Position numbers and translations under genes: made by a program. Positions 52,431-62,291 of a stretch of DNA of 64,000 bases are shown piece after piece. The stretch is from Burkholderia sp. BCC0506 (lineage in GTDB: Bacteria > Pseudomonadota > Gammaproteobacteria > Burkholderiales > Burkholderiaceae): assembly GCF_902833145.1 (NCBI RefSeq), contig NZ_CADFEN010000009.1:124001-188000 (forward strand). Reading direction: 5' to 3'. The notes beneath the pieces are model-generated. The model made no database searches. It saw nothing but the letters and a program-made list of their open reading frames with translations, and was not told the DNA's origin. Numbering within the stretch: the stretch's first letter is position 1; each line of letters starts with the position of its first letter.

Positions 52431-52763
52431 TTACTGGCAGCCGAGGCGCTGGTGCTCGGCTTCCAGATCGGCCCGTTTGTCGTAGCCGCGCCGTTCGTTG
52501 CGCGGCTTGCCGTCCGGGCTCATCACTCGCACGACCTTCCGGCCGCGGTCGGGCGAGTGCGTGACCGCGTCGATGCCGGCGGCCAGTTCCCGGCAGCGGG
52601 CGTCGGGGGAGGTGCTTTCGGGGCGCGGGGTGGCCGAGGCCGTGACGTTGGTGACGCCTGGGCTGACGTAGCGCTGTTTGACCGGGGACGTGCCGATGTC
52701 GGCGGCGCCTGCCGTGGCGGTCATCGCTGAAAGCGCGGCGAGCGCCGCGATCGGTCGAATCAT
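52431..52763 (-). CDS. Small exported hypothetical protein
   Basis: A 110-aa frame with a signal peptide (MIRPIAALAALSAMTATAGA). The mature part contains a pair of Cys, CRELAAGIDAVTHSP and RNERRGYDKRADLEAEHQRLGC, a charged helical end. Similar small exported proteins accompany many Burkholderia genes but I recognise no family. The upstream extension through the tRNA region was dropped. Confidence 0.7.
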   Translation of the reverse strand: MIRPIAALAALSAMTATAGAADIGTSPVKQRYVSPGVTNVTASATPRPESTSPDARCRELAAGIDAVTHSPDRGRKVVRVMSPDGKPRNERRGYDKRADLEAEHQRLGCQ

Positions 52764-52895
52764 TCGAGAAGTCCGTGTGCTGAACCGAAGAAGGTTCGGA
52801 ATTCTACGCAATGGCGTGTCGCCCGTCGTGGTGAGCGCTCGCTCGCGCCATCTTCGTCTACCGTGCTGCGCCCGCGGGCAACATCCTCCGGACAG

Positions 52896-52928
52896 CAAAA
52901 AGCCCGCTTGCTTTCGCAAAGCGGGCTT
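52896..52928 (-). terminator. Terminator of the initiator tRNA gene
   Basis: On the minus strand AAGCCCGC (52921-52928) pairs with GCGGGCTT (52900-52907) around a GCAAAG loop region, followed by a T-run. It lies 8 bases past the tRNA 3' end. Confidence 0.7.
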
Positions 52929-52935
52929 CGGTATT

Positions 52936-53012
<77 letters not shown>

Positions 53013-53185
53013 GCGCGAAGTGTACTTGGGTCGATGCGGGGAGTCAAACGATTCGTGCGACGGGCGGCCGATGCGATATCGGCCCTGTTTCCCGAAACCC
53101 GTGCGACGCAGGGCAGCCGATGCCTGCAGCCGGAAATTTTTCACATTCACCACAATATTCGCGCGCCTGAAACGTCTTCAGACGC

Positions 53186-53767
53186 ATGGAACCGCCACTC
53201 ACTTCGCAACCGATGACCGACGCAGACCGCGACATCACTGCGACAGTGATGCGTGAACGAACGAGGCTAGGGAATTTCATTCGGCGCCGGATCCGTGACC
53301 CGGACGACGCCGAGGACGTTCTGCAGGATGTCCTTCACGAATTCGTACAGGCTTATCGACTTCCTGCGCCGATCGAGCAGGCGAGCGCGTGGCTGTTCCG
53401 TGCCGCGCGTAACCGCATCGTCGATCGTTTTCGCAAGAAGAAGGAGCAGCCGCTGACCGACCTGCTCGATGCCGACGACGAAGCCGACAGCGAGTATCGC
53501 CTGGATCTCGCGCTACCGGCGCACGATGCGGGGCCTGAAGCGCTCTACGCTCGCACGCTGTTGCTCAAGGCGTTGCAGGACGCGCTCGACGAATTGCCGG
53601 CGAATCAGCGCGAGGTTTTCATCGCGCACGAACTGGACGGGCTGTCCTTCAGGGAGATGGCCGCGCAAAGCGGTGTCACGCTCAATACGCTGCTCGCGCG
53701 CAAACGCTACGCGGTTTTGCATCTGCGTGCTCGACTGCAACCCATTTATGACGAACTGGATATCTAG
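53186..53767 (+). CDS. ECF-type sigma-70 family RNA polymerase sigma factor
   Basis: A 193-aa sigma factor (184 aa from the alternative ATG at 53213). Region 2 is RLGNFIRRRIRDPDDAEDVLQDVLHEFVQ with SAWLFRAARNRIVDRFRKKK; region 4 is ALDELPANQREVFIAHELDGLSFREMAAQSGVTLNTLLARKRYAVLHLRARL. The group lacks a typical zinc anti-sigma gene. A small membrane protein and a ferredoxin follow in tight order (12 and 2 bp gaps), making this a three-gene operon. Confidence 0.9.
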   Translation: MEPPLTSQPMTDADRDITATVMRERTRLGNFIRRRIRDPDDAEDVLQDVLHEFVQAYRLPAPIEQASAWLFRAARNRIVDRFRKKKEQPLTDLLDADDEADSEYRLDLALPAHDAGPEALYARTLLLKALQDALDELPANQREVFIAHELDGLSFREMAAQSGVTLNTLLARKRYAVLHLRARLQPIYDELDI

Positions 53768-53779
53768 AGGAGTCGACGG

Positions 53780-54088
53780 ATGAATTTTCGAATCAGATGT
53801 GCGGGCAAGGCGCTGCTCGTGGTGGTGGCGATCGGCGTGCTCGGCTGGGTCGTCATGATGCTGTGGAACTGGGTGATGCCGGCGCTATTCGTCGGCGCGC
53901 GGACGATCGACTTCGCTCATGCGCTGGGCCTGCTCGTGTTGAGCCGCATCCTGTTCGGCGGATTTCGCGGACACCGCGGCTGGCACGGCCGGCGCCACTG
54001 GCGCAAGTGGGAAGCCATGACGCCCGAGGAGCGCGAGCAGTTCCGCGCCGCATGGCGATCGCGCGGCAAGCGGCCCGCGCAGGAGTGA
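53780..54088 (+). CDS. Small membrane protein, possible sigma-factor partner
   Basis: A 102-aa protein. Hydrophobic segments at about 10-38 (LLVVVAIGVLGWVVMMLWNW) and 45-60 (HALGLLVLSRILFGG) give one or two membrane spans. The C-terminus is basic and ends EAMTPEEREQFRAAWRSRG, a charged helix reminiscent of Spy-like or anti-sigma contact helices. In several proteobacteria a similar protein follows this kind of sigma factor. It could control sigma release, which is inference. Confidence 0.8.
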   Translation: MNFRIRCAGKALLVVVAIGVLGWVVMMLWNWVMPALFVGARTIDFAHALGLLVLSRILFGGFRGHRGWHGRRHWRKWEAMTPEEREQFRAAWRSRGKRPAQE

Positions 54089-54090
54089 AC

Positions 54091-54387
54091 ATGCGCGAGA
54101 AAGCAACGGCCGACTGCAAGCAGAAGGCGGGCGTGATTGCGCCCGTCGTCGATCTGAAACGGTGTGAAGGGAAGGGCGATTGCGTCACCGTTTGCCCCGA
54201 AAACGTGTTCGAGGTTCGACGCATCGATCAGGCCGATTACCTCGATCTTGGCTTGATGCATCGCTTGAAGCTGCGCGTGCATGGAATGAAAGTCGCGTAC
54301 ACGCCGAATGCCCAAGCCTGCCGGTCGTGCGGGCGCTGCGTGACGGCGTGTCCCGAACGCGCGATCACGCTTGCCCGAAGGGCATAG
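54091..54387 (+). CDS. Dicluster ferredoxin
   Basis: A 98-aa ferredoxin. The second cluster motif CRSCGRCVTACP is a full C-x2-C-x2-C-x3-C set. The first is CEGKGDCVTVCP: the second Cys is Lys28, leaving three Cys, as in Sulfolobus-type ferredoxins that carry a 3Fe-4S cluster. ENVFEVRRIDQAD is typical of this branch. It follows the membrane protein by 2 bp and shares its SD context (CAGGAG). Redox input to the sigma factor, or a product it controls, are both possible. Confidence 0.9.
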   Translation: MREKATADCKQKAGVIAPVVDLKRCEGKGDCVTVCPENVFEVRRIDQADYLDLGLMHRLKLRVHGMKVAYTPNAQACRSCGRCVTACPERAITLARRA

Positions 54388-54495
54388 CGTCGTCCCGTGC
54401 ACGCCGATCATGGATCGGCAGCGCGGCAGGCCTGACGGCAGGTAGCAGTCGATGGATATCGCCGTCGACGTGATCAACTTCCTCAAGGAACGCAC

Positions 54496-55212
54496 TTGGC
54501 TTCCACCACCCACGCTCTTTTGCAACGGCTCCATGAAGAGAGCCAGCGCGAAATCATCGCCCGCGCACGCGCGCAGTTCCAGGGGCCGAACGAGGCGTTT
54601 CCGACGCTCGTCGACGAATACGAAGCACTCGCCCCGAGGCTGCGCGGGCGGTTCCTCGAAACGTTCGGCTTGTTCACCGAAGATTTCGAGTCTTCGGCAG
54701 GCAGTGCTCTATCGTTGGCCGTGTCGGCGGAAACGGGACGATTCTTGCGCAACATGGTGCTTGCACAACGGCCGGCCAGAATCCTCGAGCTCGGCAGTTC
54801 GTGCGGCGTGTCGACGCTGTATTTTGCCGATGCGTTGCGGACGCTGGGCCGTGGCGTGGTCATCGCGACCGAATGCGATGCGTTCAAGTGCGCGCGGTTG
54901 CGGGCTCATGTCGAAACAGCGGGCCTGGGCGCCCATGTCGACGTGCGGGAGGGCGATGTATTCGAGACCGTTGCCGGACTGGACGGGACTGTCGACATGG
55001 TGTTTATCGACGTATGGGCCGACGCCTATCTGAAGCTGTTCAAGCAGATCGAGCGCCTGCTACGCCCGGGATCGGTCGTGCTGGCCGACAACATGTACAC
55101 GGCCGAGGACGCCGTTCGACCGTACAAGCATTACCTCGACGAGAATCCGCGGTTTTCGACCACGACGCTGGATTTTGAGTCGGGGGTCGAGTTTACGGTT
55201 GTGGTTGCTTGA
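54496..55212 (+). CDS. SAM-dependent O-methyltransferase-like protein
   Basis: A 238-aa protein of the methyltransferase-3 (caffeoyl-CoA O-methyltransferase) type: motif I ILELGSSCGVSTLYFADAL, EGDVFETVA, DMVFIDVWADAYLKLF and GSVVLADNMYTAEDA. The start is TTG, because AAGGA lies six bases ahead and no ATG is available; the frame upstream lacks similarity. Substrate unknown. It follows the sigma/ferredoxin operon by about 110 bp. Confidence 0.85.
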   Translation: MASTTHALLQRLHEESQREIIARARAQFQGPNEAFPTLVDEYEALAPRLRGRFLETFGLFTEDFESSAGSALSLAVSAETGRFLRNMVLAQRPARILELGSSCGVSTLYFADALRTLGRGVVIATECDAFKCARLRAHVETAGLGAHVDVREGDVFETVAGLDGTVDMVFIDVWADAYLKLFKQIERLLRPGSVVLADNMYTAEDAVRPYKHYLDENPRFSTTTLDFESGVEFTVVVA

Positions 55213-55244
55213 GCGGGGGCGTTCTTGTGAGCTTGGGGAGGCAT

Positions 55245-55420
55245 GGCGCTTGACTGGTCACCGACAGAATTCATATTTGCGGAATGGACGGTCGTTACCG
55301 GCTAAGACGTCCCATAGATGCCGACAGAATACCGGCAGGCATCGGTGCAATGCGCGCCCGATACCCTTGCTGGCGCCCGTGATCGAAAGCGTCCGTCTGA
55401 GTATTTTGAAAATCCTATAG
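55245..55420 (-). pseudogene. Remnant of an SDR gene
   Basis: On the minus strand ILRRTLSITGASKGIGRAL includes the SDR cofactor signature TGASKGIGRA at about 55355-55395. Downstream the frame is lost; continuing in a shifted frame gives GIYGTS then a stop. Only the first 60 codons or so survive and base composition is lower in GC than around it. A decayed gene fragment is the simplest explanation. Confidence 0.45.
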
Positions 55421-55456
55421 ACGTGGAAATCAAGCGCGTCGCGCCTGCCGAACAGG

Positions 55457-56116
55457 TCAGCGCCAGCTCGAATTCAACATGATGCTGCACACGTTCACGC
55501 GCTCGAATGTCGGATCCTTGTAGGCGAGAAAATCGTCGTTGAAGGTGCCGAACGTGGTGCCTGGGCGATGCTTCATGCCGTCGTAGAAGGCATCGATCAT
55601 CTTGCCGGCGAAATCGGCGCCGCGCGGGTAGGCCGCGACCACCGCCGCGCGCTGTTCCTCCGAGAACGCATCGAAACCCCGTCCGGCTACGTCCATTCCT
55701 GCTCCTGCTTGTACCAGCGCGATTTCCCCGTGCATGTGCTCGGGAATGCCCGGCGTCGTATGGAGCGCCACCGCCGTCCATACCTTCATTACATCGGCCT
55801 CGTCGACGTGATGGCTGCGCAGAAAATCGCGCGCGGCGTTTGCGCCGTCCACCTCGAAACGCAGATCGCTTTCGCGATAAGCCGACGTCAAACCAATATC
55901 GTGGAACATGGATGCTACGTAGAGCAGCTCCGGGTCGAAGGAAATGAGTTTCCGTTTGCCGAGCATCGCGCCCCATAGGTAGACCCGTGTCGAGTGGTTG
56001 AACAGCAGTTCGCTCTCGGTGTCGCGAATGAGCTGGGCTACCTCACGCGCCAGCTGGCTGTCTGGGATGGCGACGTCCAACGTGTCGTGTGTCGACGCTG
56101 TTTTTGCTTGCTTCAT
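55457..56116 (-). CDS. HD-domain protein (cyanamide hydratase-like)
   Basis: A 219-aa metal-dependent HD-superfamily protein. FNHSTRVYLWG gives His41, MFHDIGLTSAYRESDLRFEVDGANAA gives His72-Asp73, and WTAVALHTTPGIPEHMHGEIALVQAGAGMDVAG matches the Ddi2/cyanamide-hydratase branch. It may hydrolyse a small nitrile or cyclic amide. It is divergent from a MocR regulator (181 bp gap), and an SDR remnant lies downstream. Confidence 0.88.
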   Translation of the reverse strand: MKQAKTASTHDTLDVAIPDSQLAREVAQLIRDTESELLFNHSTRVYLWGAMLGKRKLISFDPELLYVASMFHDIGLTSAYRESDLRFEVDGANAARDFLRSHHVDEADVMKVWTAVALHTTPGIPEHMHGEIALVQAGAGMDVAGRGFDAFSEEQRAAVVAAYPRGADFAGKMIDAFYDGMKHRPGTTFGTFNDDFLAYKDPTFERVNVCSIMLNSSWR

Positions 56117-56297
56117 CGTATGACCTCAGCTGTAAGGAGCGTGCGTTTGGCGCGGCACGCTTGGCTTGCGAGCCGCCTCACGTTGGCGGCTGGTTCGGCG
56201 CCGGAACTGACTGGCGGCGTTACACCGAGGAAGTTACGCTTACCATGGAGCATGGAACAGGCCCAAGATCGAGCAATCCGAATGTACTATCGCCCCC

Positions 56298-57707
56298 ATG
56301 GCACCCCTTTCCATTGGTCTCGATCGCGCCGGACGCACCTCGCTGTCGGCGCAAATTTACGGCTCGATCCGGGATGCGATCGAATCGGGGCAGCTTGCCG
56401 CCGGCGCGAGGCTGCCGTCTTGGTCGGATCTGGCCGCCCAGCTCGGCGTGTCCCGGGGCACCGTGCGTGCCGCGTATGAACGTCTGATCGACGAGCAGTT
56501 CGCGATCGGCCTGGGCGCGGCCGGCACCCGGGTCGCCGCGCGGCCTTTGCCGGCGACGACCGGATGGTCGCCGGAGGAGCCGCCGCTGCCGGATCTCTTC
56601 TACGATTTCAGCGCGGCGCCTTTGGCGTTTCAAATGGGTGTGCCCTCCCAAGACGCCTTTCCCTTCAAGCTCTGGTCACGCATTCAGGCACGCGCGGCGC
56701 GCCGAGCGGCAGCGGCTCCAGTCGGATATCCCGATCCACGCGGCGAGCCGGATTTGCGACAGGAGATCGCGGCGTATCTTGGCGTCTCGCGAGGGCTTCG
56801 ATGCAGTCCGTCCCAGGTCTTCGTCACGGCAGGTTTCTCCGGCGCGCTCAATCTGGCGATTCGCGGTCTGCGCCTGGAAGGCGGGCAGGCCTGGATGGAG
56901 GACCCCGGCTTTCCGCTCACGCGTACGGCGCTCGGGTTGGCCGGCATGACCGTGGCCGGGGTGCCGGTAGACGCGCACGGGCTCGATATCGACGCAGGTA
57001 TCCAGATTGCGCCCGAAGCCACCCTCGCGGTGGTGACACCGGGCCAGCAGGCTCCGCTCGGAATGACGATGTCGCTCGCTCGGCGGATTTCACTGCTCGG
57101 TTGGGCCAAACAACACGATGCCTGGATCGTCGAAGACGATTATCTCGGCGAACTGCAATTGAAAGGGCGGGCAGCACCGGCGCTGGCCTCGCTCGATCAG
57201 GACGGGCGCGTGCTGCACATCGGGACCTTCAGCAAAACGATCAGCCCGTCACTGCGCCTGGGATTTCTCGTTGTCCCGCCGGGCATGGCGCGCCACTTCG
57301 GTGACGTCGCCGCGTGCCTCGCGCCCGCCTCGGCTGTATCCGTGCAGCACGCCGTGACCGAGTTCATGCACGACGGACACTATCTTCGCCATCTACGGCG
57401 GATGAAGCGTCTTTACGCTGCCCGGCAGGAAGCCCTGGTTCGTTGTCTGAACGGACTGGACTCGGACTCGATCAAAGTGCAGGCCGCCGCCGGCATGACC
57501 GTCGTGGCCGCGCTTCCCCAATCCGTATCGGATATCGATGTCGCTTTGCGGGCGCGTGCTTTCGGGCTGGCCCCGGTTCCTTTCTCACCGTGGTATACGA
57601 GCGGTCCGGGGCAACAGGGGCTATTGCTGGGCGTTACGAACCTGAATGAAAGAACGCTGGCGGCCAACTGTTCCCGCCTGCTTGAACTCGTTCGCGGACG
57701 CCACTGA
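56298..57707 (+). CDS. MocR-type GntR/aminotransferase regulator
   Basis: A 469-aa regulator. The N-terminal winged HTH (SAQIYGSIRDAIESGQLAAG, LPSWSDLAAQLGVSRGTVRAAYERL) is joined by a linker to a type-I aminotransferase fold with PLP-Lys in HIGTFSKTISPSLRLGF. Such regulators (PdxR, GabR) sense PLP-amine adducts. It is divergent from the HD gene and upstream of the cupin and AhpD-like genes, any of which may be its target. Confidence 0.92.
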   Translation: MAPLSIGLDRAGRTSLSAQIYGSIRDAIESGQLAAGARLPSWSDLAAQLGVSRGTVRAAYERLIDEQFAIGLGAAGTRVAARPLPATTGWSPEEPPLPDLFYDFSAAPLAFQMGVPSQDAFPFKLWSRIQARAARRAAAAPVGYPDPRGEPDLRQEIAAYLGVSRGLRCSPSQVFVTAGFSGALNLAIRGLRLEGGQAWMEDPGFPLTRTALGLAGMTVAGVPVDAHGLDIDAGIQIAPEATLAVVTPGQQAPLGMTMSLARRISLLGWAKQHDAWIVEDDYLGELQLKGRAAPALASLDQDGRVLHIGTFSKTISPSLRLGFLVVPPGMARHFGDVAACLAPASAVSVQHAVTEFMHDGHYLRHLRRMKRLYAARQEALVRCLNGLDSDSIKVQAAAGMTVVAALPQSVSDIDVALRARAFGLAPVPFSPWYTSGPGQQGLLLGVTNLNERTLAANCSRLLELVRGRH

Positions 57708-57824
57708 CGGACCACCTATACCTGCTCCCCGGGCTTCTTGGTACATTGAAAATGTTCATTCCTGGTGCTTTTGCGTGCCGCCATGTCAAACGACAATGCA
57801 GGAACGCAAAGGAGCCAGACGCAC

Positions 57825-58241
57825 ATGAATATTCAATCCCTCGTGGGAGCCGCCGGCATAGCGATGGCCGTCGGCATCGCCGTGCCGGTCGCGGCACATG
57901 GCACGGCTGAAACCGTCACACCGAACTTTCAGCACGCCATTCCCAACATTCCGGGCAAGTCGTTGACCGCCGTCGTCGTCGATTACGCACCCGGTGCGGC
58001 GTCGGCCGCGCACAGGCATGCGGGCTCGGCTTTCATCTATGCCTACGTCGTATCGGGTGAGATCGAATCACAGGTCGATGGCGGTCCGAAGCATGTCTAC
58101 CATGCCGGCGAGAGTTTCTTCGAGGAGCCGGGCGCCATTCACCGCATAAGCCGCAATGCGAGCGAAACGCGGCCTGCAAGGTTGCTCGCTGTGTTCGTCG
58201 CGAACAGCAACGACAAAGCTCTGACCACCCCCATCAAGTAA
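57825..58241 (+). CDS. Secreted cupin-domain protein
   Basis: A 138-aa protein. A signal peptide (MNIQSLVGAAGIAMAVGIAV...VAAHG) is followed by a small beta-barrel cupin: SAAHRHAGSAFIYAYVVSGEIE (His pair and Glu-like positions) and FEEPGAIHRISRNAS (second motif His). SD AAAGGAG lies 10 nt upstream of the ATG; an earlier ATG at 57783 would spoil the signal peptide. It precedes the AhpD-like gene by 24 bp. Confidence 0.87.
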   Translation: MNIQSLVGAAGIAMAVGIAVPVAAHGTAETVTPNFQHAIPNIPGKSLTAVVVDYAPGAASAAHRHAGSAFIYAYVVSGEIESQVDGGPKHVYHAGESFFEEPGAIHRISRNASETRPARLLAVFVANSNDKALTTPIK

Positions 58242-58265
58242 ACCACTGACTCAAGGAGTATCCCC

Positions 58266-58721
58266 ATGAGCAAGCGTCTCGACTATACCCAGATTGCTCC
58301 GGCGGGCGTCAAAGCCCTCGGCGGCGTCTATGGCTACGTCATGCAGAGCGACCTGTCGCCAGTGCTCGTCGATCTGGTCTATCTCCGCGTTTCGCAGATC
58401 AACAACTGCGCCTATTGCCTCGACATGCATACACGCGACCTGCTGAACAAAGGCGTGAAGGTCGAAAAGCTGGCGCTCGTGCAGGCATGGCGGGAAGCGG
58501 GCCATCTGTTCGACGATCGCGAGCGTGCAGCACTCGCATGGGCGGAATCGGTGACACTCGTGGCGCAGACCGGTGTGCCGGATGCGGCCTACGAGGCCGC
58601 CCGCGGCACGTTCAATGAACGGGAACTGGTTGACCTGACCATCGCCGTCGGCCTGATGAATACCTATAACCGTATGGCGATCAGCTTCCGGAATACACCT
58701 CAAGCCGTGATGGAGCAGTAA
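58266..58721 (+). CDS. AhpD-like carboxymuconolactone decarboxylase-family protein
   Basis: A 151-aa protein. The redox motif NNCAYCLDMHT carries Cys48, Cys51 and His55, characteristic of AhpD-type peroxidase partners. LGGVYGYV and the C-terminal ELVDLTIAVGLMNTYNRMAISF are conserved. It probably reduces peroxides or forms part of a small oxidative-stress or catabolic module with the cupin upstream (24 bp). SD AAGGAG precedes the ATG. Confidence 0.92.
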   Translation: MSKRLDYTQIAPAGVKALGGVYGYVMQSDLSPVLVDLVYLRVSQINNCAYCLDMHTRDLLNKGVKVEKLALVQAWREAGHLFDDRERAALAWAESVTLVAQTGVPDAAYEAARGTFNERELVDLTIAVGLMNTYNRMAISFRNTPQAVMEQ

Positions 58722-58845
58722 AACGCTGCGCGGGTTTATGCAGCGTAAAAGCGCCGCGACGTCGGCACGATGGGAGCTAGATGGCCGCCGGACGGGCTTG
58801 AGCGGGGAGTTTCTTGTGAATCTTGGGGGAGGTTTGGGGCATGGC

Positions 58846-58920
58846 TGGTCCCCCCGACAGGAATCGAACCTGTATCTAGCGCTTAGGAGGCGCTTGTTCT
58901 ATCCATTGAACTACGGGGAG
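58846..58920 (-). tRNA. tRNA-Arg (CCT)
   Basis: A 75-nt tRNA with encoded CCA. The acceptor CTCCCCG pairs with CGGGGGG (one T-G pair), the anticodon stem GCGC/GCGC carries CTCCTAA with anticodon CCT (reads AGG), and the T-loop is GGTTCGATTCC. Such tRNA genes are common integration sites, but no integrase or direct repeat is seen beside it here. Confidence 0.93.
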
Positions 58921-59068
58921 CGCCAAGTCCGGGCAATCGCGCAAAGGAAGGCGAACCGGACGGCGGTGTGGACAGCGCGCAGAGTATAGCAAACGCGCGG
59001 CGCGTCGGCGGGGCGGAATGCGCCTCCGACGCGCGTATCGCGTGATCGACCGCGATCGGAACGGAAAA

Positions 59069-59251
59069 TCAGAAATCGACGACGACGAAATCTTCCTTGC
59101 CCACGTCGCACAGCGGGCAGCGCCAGTCGGCGGGAATGTCGGCGAAACGCGTGCCGGCCGGGATGCCTTCGTCGGGCAGCCCTTCCGCTTCGTTGTAGAC
59201 CCACCCGCAAATCAGGCAGACCCAGCTCTGGTATTCGGTTACTTCGCTCAT
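59069..59251 (-). CDS. rubA: Rubredoxin
   Basis: A 60-aa rubredoxin binding one Fe through Cys12, Cys15, Cys45 and Cys48 (VCLICGWVYN and RCPLCDVGK). EGLPDEGIPAGTRFADIPADW is the conserved middle. Start at MSEVTEYQSW is close to the family start; longer frames add unrelated sequence. It transfers electrons in the cytosol, for instance to oxygen or hydroxylases. Single gene, about 200 bp from a divergent DUF4399 gene. Confidence 0.95.
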   Translation of the reverse strand: MSEVTEYQSWVCLICGWVYNEAEGLPDEGIPAGTRFADIPADWRCPLCDVGKEDFVVVDF

Positions 59252-59449
59252 GTTGCGCTCGGGAAAATGAAAATTCGGCGATGCCGTCCGCGGCCTGGCC
59301 ACCGGACGAAAGGCGCAATGGTACCGGAATTTCGCCGAACGCCTGCGCAACGTCGTTTTAAACGTACGCATCGCGAACAACCGGCGCCGTCGCGTCGGTC
59401 GGGCATGCAGTGTATGCTTCGTGAGCCTTTCAATCTGAAGGAGGAAACG

Positions 59450-59854
59450 ATGCTCAACAGAAAGTGGATCGCGGGTGCAGTCTGTGTCGCGGCACTGGCC
59501 GTGTCGACGCTCGCGCGCGCCGAAGCGCGCGTGTTCTTCGTCGAGCCGCAGGACGGCGCGACGGTGTCGAGCCCCGTGCACGTGAAGTTCGGTCTCGAAG
59601 GCATGGCGCTCAAGCCGGCCGGCGACATGACGCCGGATACCGGCCACCATCACCTGCTGATCGACGGCAAGCCGGTGCCGAAGGGCGACGTGATCCCGGC
59701 GACCGAGCATTCGCTGCATTTCGGCAAGGCCCAGACCGAGACCGACGTGAAGCTGCCGCCCGGCCAGCACACGCTGACGTTGCAGCTCGGGGACGGCGCG
59801 CACCGTTCGTATGGTCCCGAAATGAGCTCGACCATCACGATCAACGTGAAATAA
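59450..59854 (+). CDS. DUF4399 periplasmic protein
   Basis: A 134-aa protein with a signal peptide (MLNRKWIAGAVCVAALAVSTLARA). The mature part has ARVFFVEPQDGATVSSPVHVKFG, the DTGHHHLLID motif and PPGQHTLTLQLGDGAHRSYGP, the DUF4399 pattern. His-His-His may bind metal; function is unknown. SD GGAGGAA precedes the ATG. Confidence 0.93.
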   Translation: MLNRKWIAGAVCVAALAVSTLARAEARVFFVEPQDGATVSSPVHVKFGLEGMALKPAGDMTPDTGHHHLLIDGKPVPKGDVIPATEHSLHFGKAQTETDVKLPPGQHTLTLQLGDGAHRSYGPEMSSTITINVK

Positions 59855-60081
59855 CCGCGCGTTCCGCGCCGGCGCTCGCCGCGCCGCGCGCGGGATCGGC
59901 CGATCGGCCGGCCGTGGGCATCCGGCCGGCATTCGCCCGTTGACGCGGGTACGCAAACGGCGTCCGGGATCCTGAGGGAAAAACCGTCCGCAATCCGCTC
60001 ACGGCACCACCCCGGAGCGCTTCAAGCGCATCGCGCGGCCCTCGTCCGTCCAGCCAAGCCGATAACGGCTCGCGCGCCCGG

Positions 60082-60087
60082 TACAAT
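60082..60087 (+). promoter_or_regulatory. Candidate -10 of the ABC-F gene
   Basis: TACAAT lies 35 bp upstream of ATG 60122. It excludes ATG 60086 as the start and favours 60122. The -35 is weak. Confidence 0.4.
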
Positions 60088-60121
60088 GGGCGCTTCCGAT
60101 TTCTCTCTTCGCCGTCTCCCC

Positions 60122-62071
<1,950 letters not shown>

Positions 62072-62226
62072 CGCGCGCGGCGCGCGCCGATCCCGCGATT
62101 GGCGCGCCACGCGGAACCAGTAAAATACCGCGCGTCCAGGGTCGCGCCGCGCACGCCGCGCGCCCGCTTTCGGAGCAGTCCAAGCACACCGTTGTTTCGA
62201 TTCGCTTTTTTACGGAACTCAACGTT

Positions 62227-62261
62227 TTGTCCACGACGTTATCCACACGAGGTGTGGACAA
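62227..62261. promoter_or_regulatory. DnaA-box-like cluster upstream of parE
   Basis: A perfect DnaA box TTATCCACA (62239-62247) is flanked by TTGTCCACG (62227-62235) and TTGTCCACA on the other strand (62253-62261), forming an inverted repeat TTGTCCAC ... GTGGACAA. The 30 bp before the parE ATG are short, so these may overlap its promoter. Confidence 0.5.
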
Positions 62262-62291
62262 CGTCCCGATGAATGACGAAATTCAGCGCCT

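Noticed and set aside
55175-55420. 81-codon plus-strand frame after the methyltransferase
   Set aside because: It is opposite the SDR remnant and lacks SD or similarity.
58846-58920. Integration site or genomic island at tRNA-Arg
   Set aside because: No integrase, no repeated tRNA 3' end, flanking genes are ordinary.
60086-60121. Upstream ATG of the ABC-F gene
   Set aside because: It overlaps the probable -10 element and adds residues absent from the family.
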